Counted from the first letter of the stretch, positions 1 through 7,971 are shown. The stretch: DNA of 18,393 bases from CAZZKG01 sp964654825 (GCA_964654825.1 CAZZKG010000064.1:1-18393), one strand, 5' to 3'. Numbers and translations: made by a program. The notes: a model not told the origin generated them from the letters alone.

Positions 1-4
1 ATTT

Positions 5-25
5 AAATGGTGACTGTCCCTATTT
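5..25. repeat. Imperfect 21-bp palindrome, possible mobile-element end
   Basis: The sequence runs from AAATGG through the core GACTGTC to CCTATTT. Its halves pair at nine of ten positions, one of them a G-T wobble and one a T-C mismatch. A gapped relative (TAAAT, GGTG, ACTGTCC, then an A/T-rich end) lies between genes at 16791-16816. From memory, strings of the GGGACAGTCACC kind are common at edges of IS200/RAYT-type elements in environmental genomes. No transposase is visible here, so this assignment is tentative. Confidence 0.35.
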
Positions 26-73
26 ATTGGAGCCGAATCGCCCATCGGGGGAAAACAGTCTGTAAAAAACAAT

Positions 74-102
74 TTGACATCGATTGCTGTTTAAGGTACA
101 AT
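74..102 (+). promoter_or_regulatory. Sigma70-type promoter for the 963-aa surface protein gene
   Basis: TTGACA at 74-79 (perfect -35) and TACAAT at 97-102 (5 of 6 for the -10) are separated by 17 bases. Transcription would begin near 109, leaving a leader of about 150 bases before the ATG at 262. No riboswitch or recognisable leader structure was seen in it. Confidence 0.7.
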
Positions 103-261
103 CCAATTATACTTCACATCATCGAGCATCCCGACAGGGAAGGAAGTACCGATAAAGGGATCTACTGATATCAGCATTAATGATCATCTGTACCTGTGAT
201 CGTTGAGGAATTAAAAGAGAGCTTTCATCAGGAGAAAACACCATACACACAGGAGGTACCA

Positions 262-3153
262 ATGAGAAAAGTGAAAGATGTTCTAATTGTTGTAACTTTG
301 CTCTCCTGTCTTCCAATCGAGGGATCACCGGTCTACCCCAGAGAAGGTAATAATGCCGGGGAACAATCTGTGATCAAAGAAACACGCCTGCCTGATAACG
401 TCGAGGACCGGGGCTGGGCAAGGTACCTGGATGATTCTCAAATGGAAGAACTGTCCCGAAAAAAAATGGACTTATATCATAAGAGGATAACCGAAAATGA
501 ATTCAGAAGATATTATGAGAATGAGATTCTGCCTGTGATCGCGGATGTCGATCCAGGTGAGAAACCCGGCTTCAATTCACCGGCGATCGATGATGACGTC
601 GTTTATCTGATTACGAACGACGGATGCTGGGGGTTTATTCAAGCGTCGTATTACTGGTCAGTGGTGGCCATCCGCCCCCTGGCACCATCGGATTGGGACC
701 TGGGATTGTATGATCTGGCGACACCCGGATGCAGTGGTTACATTGGTGGATCAAGCTACTCGGACCAGGAAATTGATTTTGTGGTACTGGATTATAATAA
801 CCGCGCACCACAGGTCGATTATGCACAGGTGAACGTCTGGAACACCGGGGAAAACTGCTACCTCGAATGGGAAAACGGTGCGGATTTCCTGGCGGAGGGT
901 ATCAATGGACCTTTTACACACCAGTCCACCCACATCGCTCATGTGTGGGATATACATCTGAACCAGAATGATACTGCAGCAGTATGGCTCGAGGTCACAT
1001 CCGGGAACGGCGATCTCGGGATGTCCCTCTTCAGTCCGATAACAACCTCACCTTATACAGCAGACAGATCCCAGGCTTTTCTGGAAATGGATCAGATGGG
1101 AGGTGGGGGCAATGAAGGGCAACAGTTCGTTGCAACTGATACCGGCTGGTGGAGCGTTGTTGTATGGTTGAAGGATGGGATCGAAACCAGCTACACTCTC
1201 ACAGTGTGTGTAGGTGGTTTACCTCCACCGACACTGCTTGAGCCAGCGAATGGAGACAACTGTGTAACGGACAACACACCTGATTTTGACTGGTCGGATG
1301 TCCCGGGTGCCTCCTCATACGGTATTCTGATCGACAACAATTCCGATTTCTCTTCACCCGAAATAAATGAAATCGTCTGGACGGGCAGCAACTACACCCC
1401 CACGACAGCCCTGGGCGAGGGGCTGCAGTACTGGGAAGTGATCCCCTTCGACCTCTGTCTCCTGGGGGGTGATACCAGCCCCATCTGGAGTTTCAGGGTC
1501 GACACGCAGGGACCAGCGGCGGCGAACCTCGTGAATCCTCCCGACGGCGCCGATTGCCTGGCGGACAACACTCCGGATTTCGACTGGAACGATGTCGCAG
1601 ACGCACTGGACTACTGGATCCAGGTCGACGACAACTCGGATTTCTCCTCGCCTGAGATCGACACTGCAGGTCCGAACAGCAACTATACTCATCCGAGCCC
1701 GCTGTCGGATGGAACATACTACTGGCACGTGAATTCGATCGACAACTGTGAAAATCTGGGTGACTGGAGTGCTTTATGGGATTTCACGATCGACACCCAG
1801 GGGCCATCACTACCAACATTGTTGAGTCCGGCTGATGGCGACACTCTCGCCGATAACACACCGACATTCGACTGGTCCGATATCGCGGATGCGACCGGAT
1901 ACCGGATTCAGGTCGATGACAACCAGGATTTCTCATCACCGCTGGTTGACGAGCAAACCACACAGAGTGAACACCCACTCCTGAGTTCTCTTGCTGATGG
2001 TACTTTCTTCTGGCGCGTGAGGGCTCAGGATGCGTGTGACAATCTGAGCAACTGGAGCCTGGTATGGAGCATTACGATAGACACCGAAGGCCCCCAACCA
2101 CCCACACTGGAGAGCCCTCCGGATGGCGAGGATTGTGTGTCGGAGACCATGCCCTCCTTCGACTGGAGCGATGTACCGGATGTCGCAGCCTATCGTATTC
2201 AGGTGGATAACAATTCCGATTTCTCATCACCCGAAATAGATGAAGAAGTGACAGGTAGTACATACACACCTTCGACCTCCTTACCGGACGAGACCTACTA
2301 CTGGAAAGTGAGGAGTAAGGACAGTCTCGGGAATTGGGGAGGATGGAGTTCGGTGTGGAGTTTCGGGATAGACACTCAGAATCCCACTGTCAGTGTGACA
2401 TATCCCACGGCTGATCTCGCCCTGGGGATTGGAGAAACCATCACTATCCAGTGGAATGCCGATGATCCGAGTATGGCCGATTCTCCTCCGGGTGATAGAG
2501 CAGAGACCGGTTCCGGCAGGATCCACAGGATGGATCGAAACGGGGCTTCAGGAAGGCCCACTGCCGGCAGAGGCCCTGGTGCAGCAAAGTTGAGCGGGAG
2601 TGGCAGAGAGAACAAGGAAGGGAATGTAGAGAGTGTCGACATACTCCTTTCCAGGGATGACGGATCGAGCTGGGATGTTATATTCACTGACCTGGAGAAT
2701 GACGGAAACGAAGATTGGGAAGTCGCAGGCCCTGAAAGTGACAGTTGTAAAATCAAAGTTACAGCAACTGATAGTTGTGGAAATGAAGGGGATGACATAT
2801 CGGGACGGTTCAGTATCGGTGCCGTCGGGATTTCTGATGGTGAATTCTCATCCGGAGTCATTCCAAAATCATTCTCTCTGTCCCAGAACTATCCAAATCC
2901 CTTCAACCCCCGTACAGTAATTCGCTACGATGTTCCGAACGTGGAGAGAGATGTTGCCGTCGAGCTCATCATTTTCGATGCGCGCGGAAAGCTGGTGAGG
3001 AATTTAGTGAACGAGCTAAAAGGGCCGGGCCGTTACGAGGTTTACTGGGATGGATACGATGATGCCGGCACCGCGATTTCTTCTGGTGTATATTTCTACA
3101 TGATGAAAACAGACGGCTTCGTGAATATAAGGAAGATGATACTGTTGAAGTAA
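262..3153 (+). CDS. Secreted modular surface protein with four FN3-like repeats and C-terminal sorting-type domain
   Basis: The start is the ATG at 262, preceded by AGGAGG at 251-256. The reading frame is open back to a GTG at 196, but that site has no Shine-Dalgarno. The 963-aa product begins with a hydrophobic signal sequence (residues 1-22). An LLSC tetrapeptide at 13-16 leaves a lipoprotein possible but not convincing. Residues about 95-315 look like two beta-rich domains resembling pre-peptidase C-terminal (PPC) domains. Residues 321-706 hold four near-identical FN3-like repeats of about 97 residues. An Ig-like domain follows, interrupted by an Arg/Gly-rich stretch at about 738-788. The C-terminus (870-963) is a FlgD/Por-secretion-like domain with NYPNPFNP and a final RKMILLK. 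The family suggests an exported, surface-attached structural or adhesive protein; no catalytic motif was seen. It converges on the gene at 3236-4711, with no clear terminator between them. Confidence 0.88.
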   Translation: MRKVKDVLIVVTLLSCLPIEGSPVYPREGNNAGEQSVIKETRLPDNVEDRGWARYLDDSQMEELSRKKMDLYHKRITENEFRRYYENEILPVIADVDPGEKPGFNSPAIDDDVVYLITNDGCWGFIQASYYWSVVAIRPLAPSDWDLGLYDLATPGCSGYIGGSSYSDQEIDFVVLDYNNRAPQVDYAQVNVWNTGENCYLEWENGADFLAEGINGPFTHQSTHIAHVWDIHLNQNDTAAVWLEVTSGNGDLGMSLFSPITTSPYTADRSQAFLEMDQMGGGGNEGQQFVATDTGWWSVVVWLKDGIETSYTLTVCVGGLPPPTLLEPANGDNCVTDNTPDFDWSDVPGASSYGILIDNNSDFSSPEINEIVWTGSNYTPTTALGEGLQYWEVIPFDLCLLGGDTSPIWSFRVDTQGPAAANLVNPPDGADCLADNTPDFDWNDVADALDYWIQVDDNSDFSSPEIDTAGPNSNYTHPSPLSDGTYYWHVNSIDNCENLGDWSALWDFTIDTQGPSLPTLLSPADGDTLADNTPTFDWSDIADATGYRIQVDDNQDFSSPLVDEQTTQSEHPLLSSLADGTFFWRVRAQDACDNLSNWSLVWSITIDTEGPQPPTLESPPDGEDCVSETMPSFDWSDVPDVAAYRIQVDNNSDFSSPEIDEEVTGSTYTPSTSLPDETYYWKVRSKDSLGNWGGWSSVWSFGIDTQNPTVSVTYPTADLALGIGETITIQWNADDPSMADSPPGDRAETGSGRIHRMDRNGASGRPTAGRGPGAAKLSGSGRENKEGNVESVDILLSRDDGSSWDVIFTDLENDGNEDWEVAGPESDSCKIKVTATDSCGNEGDDISGRFSIGAVGISDGEFSSGVIPKSFSLSQNYPNPFNPRTVIRYDVPNVERDVAVELIIFDARGKLVRNLVNELKGPGRYEVYWDGYDDAGTAISSGVYFYMMKTDGFVNIRKMILLK
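1222..2379 (+). repeat. Four tandem coding repeats of 288-291 bp (FN3-like domains)
   Basis: Units begin at about 1222, 1510, 1801 and 2089, and the following domain begins at 2380, so the period is 288, 291, 288 and 291 bases. Each unit encodes a Pro-rich opening ending in NTPDFDW or a variant, then a core such as YRIQVDDNSDFSSP, then a YYW(K/H)V strand and a closing DTQGP. The steady period with few indels indicates domain duplication within the gene. Confidence 0.85.
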
Positions 3154-3235
3154 CGCACGGCTGAGAGCTCCCCTGTCCAGCTGTCCGAAAACTGCCGCTG
3201 CATCGAGTGCCGGTGTGAGCTTGAAGGCAGGTCCA

Positions 3236-4711
3236 TCAAGGTGTATAATTGATTGTGACGTAATCCAGGCCTGTCTCCGGCCCTGTGTAGGTCGTCCCGG
3301 TCAGGAACAACCCCCAGGTCTGATCGTAAGCAAGACCGGCCGGCCGGTCCAGCCCCTGGCCATCGCCGCTATAAAATCTGAGCCACACCAGATTCCCGTC
3401 CACATCATATTTGAGCGTGACGATATCCTTATCGTATTCGAATGGATCAAAAGTCGTTCCGGTGACATATACATTCTGAGAATCATCGACCGCGATCGCA
3501 TAACCTTCATCGTCCGTGTGCCAGAAGCCTTCGAACCGGCTGACCCACAATTCGGTCCCGTCAGGAGCGTACTTGACCGTGGCTATGTCATACGTTGCAT
3601 CGGATCCCCTGCTCCGGCCGGTAATGTAGATGTTGTTTTCCAGATCGAGGGCCATGTCGGTTACATAATCTTCCCTCCAGTTAGGTCCGTTGTAGCGGCT
3701 CACCCAGAGCGGTGTGCCGTCAGGATCGTACTTCAACACGACATAATCCCTGTGACTCTCACCGCTTCTGCTGTACCCGCTGACGACTATGTCATCCTCC
3801 GAGTCGGCTATCACCTTCACAGCATAGTCACCTTCACCTGCCGGTCCGTCATACTCCCTGATCCACTGCCGGTTGCAATCACAATCGTACTTCACAGTGG
3901 TGATGTTGTACTCCGGACCGTAACCCTGAAACCCGCTCCCCGTAACGATGAAACTGCCCTCAATGTCGAATGTGATGGAAACTCCGTAATCCGACCAGTC
4001 TCCGGCACCGTTATAGCGTTTCACGCACTTTTGATATCCTGCACTGTCCCAGACAACAACACAGAAATCGTAGCTTCTCAAGGATCCTGTAAAGCTGGTT
4101 CCCACAACTCCAATAAATATCGTCGAGTCGATCGCTATTTCACTGGGGACATCGTCATTGAGTGAAGGGCCGTCATACATAACGTTAAATATGCGATTTC
4201 CTGATTGGTCATACCGAGCCAGCAGATAGTTCTCTCTATATCCGGAAACCCAGGTCTGCCCGGTGACATAGGTTCGGGAGTCCCGATCGATGACTATGTC
4301 ATGGGGAATGTCATCCCCGTGAGATGGGTTGTTGTATCGCATCGTGTTGATCAGTGTTCCATCCGGGGCATAGATGATCGTCATAAAATCATCGCCGGTG
4401 ATCAGGTTCTCGATTTTTCCGGTGACCCACACATTACCCTCCGGACTTACGGCAATGGCAGTCGGCTCGTCATCTTCATTCCTCACATGGTTGAAATAAC
4501 TTTCCCACCGAATATCAGGTGGGGTATATCGATCAGCGGTGGCGTACGAGGCATCACTGTTCAAGTCGAATAGTACCAATCTGTCCCCGAGGAGTGTTTT
4601 GTACAGCGGATCTGAAAAAAACACTCCTTCCCCGTTTACCGCCTGGGCGGGAAGCCGTGTTGTGAAGAGTGGCAGAAACAGGAGGCCGAGAGAGAAAAGG
4701 AACAGGCGCAT
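3236..4711 (-). CDS. Secreted SBBP-repeat beta-propeller protein
   Basis: The start is the ATG at 4711, with GGAGG a few bases upstream and a promoter at 4782-4810. The frame stays open 56 codons further upstream, but that stretch would overlap the promoter and lacks protein-like character. The 491-aa product has a signal peptide ending near PAQA (residues 20-23). Eight repeats of about 55 residues follow, built on a pattern like A-I-A-x-D-x-x-N-x-Y-V-T-G, then D-Y-x-T-x-K-Y-D-x-D-G and W-x-x-x-Y. This matches SBBP-type (seven- or eight-bladed) propellers of secreted proteins in FCB and related bacteria. Unlike the genes at 262 and 16941, it ends at a propeller strand (VTINYTP) and has no NYPNPFNP domain. 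The ligand is unknown, and no enzymatic residues could be identified. Confidence 0.85.
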   Translation of the reverse strand: MRLFLFSLGLLFLPLFTTRLPAQAVNGEGVFFSDPLYKTLLGDRLVLFDLNSDASYATADRYTPPDIRWESYFNHVRNEDDEPTAIAVSPEGNVWVTGKIENLITGDDFMTIIYAPDGTLINTMRYNNPSHGDDIPHDIVIDRDSRTYVTGQTWVSGYRENYLLARYDQSGNRIFNVMYDGPSLNDDVPSEIAIDSTIFIGVVGTSFTGSLRSYDFCVVVWDSAGYQKCVKRYNGAGDWSDYGVSITFDIEGSFIVTGSGFQGYGPEYNITTVKYDCDCNRQWIREYDGPAGEGDYAVKVIADSEDDIVVSGYSRSGESHRDYVVLKYDPDGTPLWVSRYNGPNWREDYVTDMALDLENNIYITGRSRGSDATYDIATVKYAPDGTELWVSRFEGFWHTDDEGYAIAVDDSQNVYVTGTTFDPFEYDKDIVTLKYDVDGNLVWLRFYSGDGQGLDRPAGLAYDQTWGLFLTGTTYTGPETGLDYVTINYTP

Positions 4712-4781
4712 TGTACACCTCCAGTCTGTCGTCAGACGCAGGACACCGGGCTGTGAGGATGGAATTTCGTGTTGTCTTCCT

Positions 4782-4810
4782 ATTATGTCACGAATGTAAA
4801 TATTTGTCCA
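4782..4810 (-). promoter_or_regulatory. Promoter for the SBBP propeller gene
   Basis: On the minus strand TGGACA (4805-4810) and CATAAT (4782-4787) are exactly 17 bases apart, each 5 of 6 to consensus. The ATG at 4711 lies about 65 bases downstream of the predicted start of transcription. This supports 4711 over the longer open frame. Confidence 0.6.
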
Positions 4811-4847
4811 GTGTTTTTTTTGCTGAAGACAGGTGATTGCAGGAATA

Positions 4848-4970
4848 CTATGTGAGGTGTGGGGTTTTTTCGGCTCCACGATCCCCGAACACTTTTTCCA
4901 GGTCCCCCCATCTGTCAGGGGTGAGCGGGTGAAATTCCGGAGGGGATTGAGAATTTTTCCGTCCCGACAT
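4848..4970 (-). pseudogene. Truncated 5' remnant of a GNAT acetyltransferase
   Basis: An ATG at 4970 with AGGA nine bases upstream opens a 40-codon frame that ends at a stop at 4848. Residues 13-31 read HPLTPDRWGDLEKVFGDRG, which I recognise as the N-terminal opening of a GNAT subfamily (typically PLTPDRWxDLExLFGxRGACGGCWCMWW). The homology stops immediately after RGA. The CGGCWCMWW continuation is absent in this frame, and none was found in the adjacent frames, where the next sequence is the promoter region of the SBBP gene. The start and ribosome site survive, so about three quarters of the gene appears to have been lost by deletion or rearrangement. The remnant begins 11 bases after the cytochrome stop codon and could still be transcribed with it. 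Confidence 0.6.
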
Positions 4971-4981
4971 CCGGAACCATC

Positions 4982-7771
4982 CTATCGATAGAGGAATATC
5001 ATGGCGTACCCGATCAGGATGACGATGAAAAGACCGATCGAGAGACAGGTGAAACCGAAGATTTTCGCCAGACGCTCGAACCATGAAGCGGGTGCTTCGA
5101 CCATCCTCTTCTTGATCCGACGTGTCTTCATGGCATGGATATACTCCCTCGGTCTGTCTTCCTTCAATTCGTCGAGCGGCACCCTGCCCGTGAATATGAC
5201 CGGGTCCATGGGGAATTTTTCAGGTCGAAAGTGGGTGTTGAAGAAGTGAATCGTAAAGATGAATCCCGTGGCGAGAAGTGCTTCATCACTGTGAATGATT
5301 GTAGCTACGTTGATGATCCAGCCGGGGATACCGAAAAAATTGGTGAAGAATTCGGAGAACCACAGCAGGAGACCGCTTGTGCCGATTACCGTGACTCCCC
5401 AGAAGACCGCAAAATAGTCGAACTTCTCCCAGTAGGTCCAGCGACCGTATTTAGGGCGGGGACCGAGGCCGAGGAACCACTTCACCGTCTGTAAGAACTC
5501 GAGGAGGTCCTTCTTGCGAAACATCAGTGTTTCTTCACCACTCAGCAGATCACGCATCCGCATTTTACGACGGTGTTTTTTATTGATCAGGTATCCGAGG
5601 TGACTGAAGAAGTACACGAACGTGATGAATGCAGCTGCCCGATGAACGAACCCGGTCACTTCGTACCCTCCCATGATCCTGGAAAGCGTCTGGAACACGC
5701 TGACACCTGAGAACTTTATGGTCATCCCGGTTAATGCGAGGGAAAGGAAGCTGATGATCACCAGAAGATGGAGAAATCTGCTTGTCCTGTCGAATCGTTC
5801 GTAGTACAATACTTTTTTAACTTCGTGGGATTTCTCTTTTTTCGCGCGTCTCTCCCTCAGGGCTTTCGGTAGCCACAGGATCGTGTGCGTACCGAAGAAT
5901 GCAAAAGTACCTGCCAGGAGGATGATCATGAACCAGAAGGTATAGTAAAGATAAGGATATTTGTCCCTGTTGTGATGCGTGGCATGGGTCAGGTAGCCCA
6001 CAAACTTCCGGTTGGAGTTGGGGTGGCACTTCTTGCACGTTTCGATGACGTTCGTATGGCTGAGAGTCGAGTTGAGGTCTGATGGCGGGAGGATGTTATG
6101 TGCGCCGTGACAGTCGTAGCACTTGGCAGTCTTCGCGGAGCCCAGCTTGGACACCTTGCCGTGAAAAGTCTCGAAGTATGTCTCCGCCACTTCCATGTGA
6201 CACTTCCCACACTGGTTCAGGATGTCCTGTCTGAAATCGTCCAGGTCGACTCTCTTAATGGTGTGAGATAAGTGGCAATCCTTGCAAACAGGAAGAACTT
6301 TATCAGTTTCTGTCACGAGAGGGCTGTGGACACTGTGCTTGAACTGCTCATAGATCCCCAGGTGGCATTTTGCGCAGGTAGCTGCGATATGGTCGGGATT
6401 GACGGTGGAGAGCGGGTTCGTCACAGGAAGCTCCCGGTGAGAAGTGTGGCAGTCGACGCACGTTGCAGTGACCATCAGTCCGCTCTGGAGGAGACCTTTC
6501 CCATGTATGCTCATCGAATAATTTTTAATAATCTCGTGTTCTTTTCCTTTATACGCTACCGCCGCCTTCTGACCTTCACGGTGGCACCGGCCGCAGAGAT
6601 CGGGTATGTTGCGGGAGAAGATGGGTGAAGTCAGATCGTCCTTCTTCATCATGTCATGAACACCGTGGCAGTCGGTGCAATACGGCGCGATTGGGTTTCC
6701 CTGAGCGTGGTCCATCCCGTGCTGGCTGTTCTGGTAATCGGCGACCGACTCCGAATGGCACATCGAGCAGTCCACCTTGCCGCTGTTTGCACACACCGGA
6801 TCACGTGAATTGCTGATATTCGTGTGGCACTTGATACAGGAATTCGTCCCGTGAGCGGAACCGGTGAACTCTTCGTAATCGACGTACAACGAGACGGATG
6901 TATCATCCTCTGTCTTCTGCAGATCAGGATCTGAGTGGCACGACATACAGAGCTTGTCCGGGAAACTCTCTTCGTAGAATACCCGCCGCACGTTGTGAGG
7001 CTGATGACAATCGATGCAGATGGGTATCTTGTGGGGTTCCTTCTCCCACAACTCTCCTCTGATGACTTTCATATGTACCCGCTCGATCTGCGCATGGCAC
7101 TGCGTACAGGTGCCCGGGATGTTGTTCCGATTTATCGTGGAAGCAGGATTCTCATGGGGGAGGATTTCATGGTGAGAGTGGCAGCTGGTACATACCGCCG
7201 TAACGATCAGGCCCCTCTTGAAAAGCCCGTCACCGTGGATCGACTGGGAATAATCCTCGAGCACGTGTGTCTCATCGACCTCCTGCAGCTGAGAGACCTC
7301 GGTGCCTTCCTTGTGACAGGAACCACAGAGTGATGGTATGTTCATCACATATGTCTTCGAATCCTCGGAACTCGAGGGAAGGATATCATGTTTGCCGTGG
7401 CAGGTGGAGCAGTCCGGTGCCAGGTACTTCGCCTCCCTGAGCGCCGTACCGTGAAGGCTTCGCTCGAACTTCGCGGCAGCTTCATCATGACAGACGGAGC
7501 ACTGGACTTCTTCAAGTCTCTCGGTGTGGGGGAGATCCTCAGGATCGACATCATAGTGACAGCCGGTACAACCCATCTCGGCATGGACACTCCTCGCAAA
7601 GAGAGCGCCGTCCACGTAAAGGGACATTTCCTTCCCGTCACGCTCGGTGATGAAATCCCGTTCACCGTGACACTCCAGGCAGACCTCCTCGGCCTGACTG
7701 ATAGTAGCGATCAAGGGAAACAAGAAGAGGATGAGAGAACTGATGAGACTTCTGAGGCTATTGGCCCGCAT
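4982..7771 (-). CDS. 19-heme cytochrome c / di-heme cytochrome b fusion, probable quinone-linked electron-transfer protein
   Basis: The 929-aa product has a signal peptide or anchor (residues 1-27) and then 19 CXXCH motifs, the first at 31-35 and the last at 579-583. The C-terminal third has about six membrane segments (near 610-630, 665-683, 707-728, 786-806, 820-845, 903-927). His668, His710, His724, His827 and His842 sit in helices as in cytochrome b561/FdnI/HydC-type di-heme b proteins. Many extra His residues (SIHG, SLHG, FHG motifs) could be distal ligands for bis-His hemes. Known relatives in layout, such as Geobacter CbcL, join a periplasmic multiheme domain to a membrane b domain and move electrons from quinol outwards. 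That role is inferred here. Fusion of 8+8+3 hemes is larger than the forms I know. The ATG at 7771 has GGAG nine bases upstream. The gene has its own promoter and no cytochrome-maturation genes nearby. Confidence 0.9.
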   Translation of the reverse strand: MRANSLRSLISSLILFLFPLIATISQAEEVCLECHGERDFITERDGKEMSLYVDGALFARSVHAEMGCTGCHYDVDPEDLPHTERLEEVQCSVCHDEAAAKFERSLHGTALREAKYLAPDCSTCHGKHDILPSSSEDSKTYVMNIPSLCGSCHKEGTEVSQLQEVDETHVLEDYSQSIHGDGLFKRGLIVTAVCTSCHSHHEILPHENPASTINRNNIPGTCTQCHAQIERVHMKVIRGELWEKEPHKIPICIDCHQPHNVRRVFYEESFPDKLCMSCHSDPDLQKTEDDTSVSLYVDYEEFTGSAHGTNSCIKCHTNISNSRDPVCANSGKVDCSMCHSESVADYQNSQHGMDHAQGNPIAPYCTDCHGVHDMMKKDDLTSPIFSRNIPDLCGRCHREGQKAAVAYKGKEHEIIKNYSMSIHGKGLLQSGLMVTATCVDCHTSHRELPVTNPLSTVNPDHIAATCAKCHLGIYEQFKHSVHSPLVTETDKVLPVCKDCHLSHTIKRVDLDDFRQDILNQCGKCHMEVAETYFETFHGKVSKLGSAKTAKCYDCHGAHNILPPSDLNSTLSHTNVIETCKKCHPNSNRKFVGYLTHATHHNRDKYPYLYYTFWFMIILLAGTFAFFGTHTILWLPKALRERRAKKEKSHEVKKVLYYERFDRTSRFLHLLVIISFLSLALTGMTIKFSGVSVFQTLSRIMGGYEVTGFVHRAAAFITFVYFFSHLGYLINKKHRRKMRMRDLLSGEETLMFRKKDLLEFLQTVKWFLGLGPRPKYGRWTYWEKFDYFAVFWGVTVIGTSGLLLWFSEFFTNFFGIPGWIINVATIIHSDEALLATGFIFTIHFFNTHFRPEKFPMDPVIFTGRVPLDELKEDRPREYIHAMKTRRIKKRMVEAPASWFERLAKIFGFTCLSIGLFIVILIGYAMIFLYR
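6023..7681 (-). repeat. Internal duplication of an eight-heme module plus a three-heme partial copy
   Basis: Motifs 1-8 start at residues 31, 68, 91, 121, 149, 194, 222 and 252. Motifs 9-16 start at 275, 312, 335, 365, 393, 438, 466 and 496, so every one is shifted by exactly 244 residues. Flanking text also matches, for example NIPSLCGSCHKEG with NIPDLCGRCHREG. Motifs 17-19 (521, 551, 579) keep the spacing of motifs 3-5 and 11-13 (30 then 28 residues) and share the FHG...CHGAHNILP pattern with motif 4's SLHG...CHGKHDILP. Confidence 0.9.
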
Positions 7772-7786
7772 GCGGATATACTCCGC
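7766..7786 (-). promoter_or_regulatory. Overlapping inverted repeats around the ribosome site and start codon of the cytochrome gene
   Basis: On the minus strand GCGGA-GTATA-TCCGC ends directly before the ATG, so its first arm contains most of the GGAG ribosome site. A second perfect palindrome, CCGCATGCGG (7766-7775), includes the start codon. The two share bases and could not fold together. Either could limit translation until opened. This is inferred from sequence symmetry only. Confidence 0.4.
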
Positions 7787-7824
7787 TGACTTATCGTCAG
7801 GATTTTGATCAACTCTTATACAGT

Positions 7825-7848
7825 TTCGCCTGTTCGACAGGTGGCGAA
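7825..7848 (-). promoter_or_regulatory. Imperfect inverted repeat at the predicted transcription start of the cytochrome gene
   Basis: The inner arms CCTGT and ACAGG (7829-7833 and 7837-7841) surround TCG. Outer arms TTCG and CGAA (7825-7828 and 7845-7848) extend the symmetry after a three-base bulge. The element lies just downstream of the -10 box and covers the predicted start of transcription, a common place for a repressor operator. It could equally be a 5' leader hairpin. No regulator gene lies next to it. Confidence 0.4.
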
Positions 7849-7852
7849 GGGA

Positions 7853-7881
7853 AAGATATTACACGTCCGGGAATTTGTCAA
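7853..7881 (-). promoter_or_regulatory. Promoter for the multiheme cytochrome gene
   Basis: On the minus strand a perfect TTGACA (7876-7881) lies 17 bases from TATCTT (7853-7858), which is 4 of 6 to consensus. The distance to the ATG at 7771 is about 80 bases. It implies that the cytochrome can be expressed apart from the eight-gene run upstream. Confidence 0.55.
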
Positions 7882-7971
7882 CGGGCCGGAACGGCTGCGG
7901 TTTCGGCAGGTACAGGGACACCGCAGACGGGTCGATTCCGGTGGGACACGTTCCACCACCATCAGTTCGAA

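Noticed and set aside
1222..2379. Tandem DNA repeats as a CRISPR-like or satellite array
   Set aside because: The 288-291 bp period is in frame and encodes protein domains; there are no short identical repeats with unique spacers.
2376..2861. 161-codon minus-strand frame across the Arg/Gly-rich insertion
   Set aside because: It is hydrophobic and Pro/Ser-rich only because it mirrors the Gly/Arg-rich coding strand. The plus frame continues cleanly through the insertion into the C-terminal domain.
3154..3235. Terminator between the two convergent genes
   Set aside because: Only a five-base CTGCC/GGCAG pairing with a long loop before TTTT was found on the minus strand, too weak to call.
3215..4165. 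316-codon plus-strand frame opposite the SBBP propeller gene
   Set aside because: It lies fully antisense to a gene with signal peptide and repeats, has no domain pattern and no ribosome site. Its length follows from the repetitive codon pattern on the other strand.
4712..4879. 56-codon N-terminal extension of the SBBP gene
   Set aside because: It would place the signal peptide internally and overlap a good promoter. The ATG at 4711 has GGAGG directly upstream.
7882..7971. Possible terminator after the GNAT gene (GTGGGAC and GTTCCAC arms)
   Set aside because: The loop is only two bases and no T-run follows on the minus strand, so a terminator cannot be supported.
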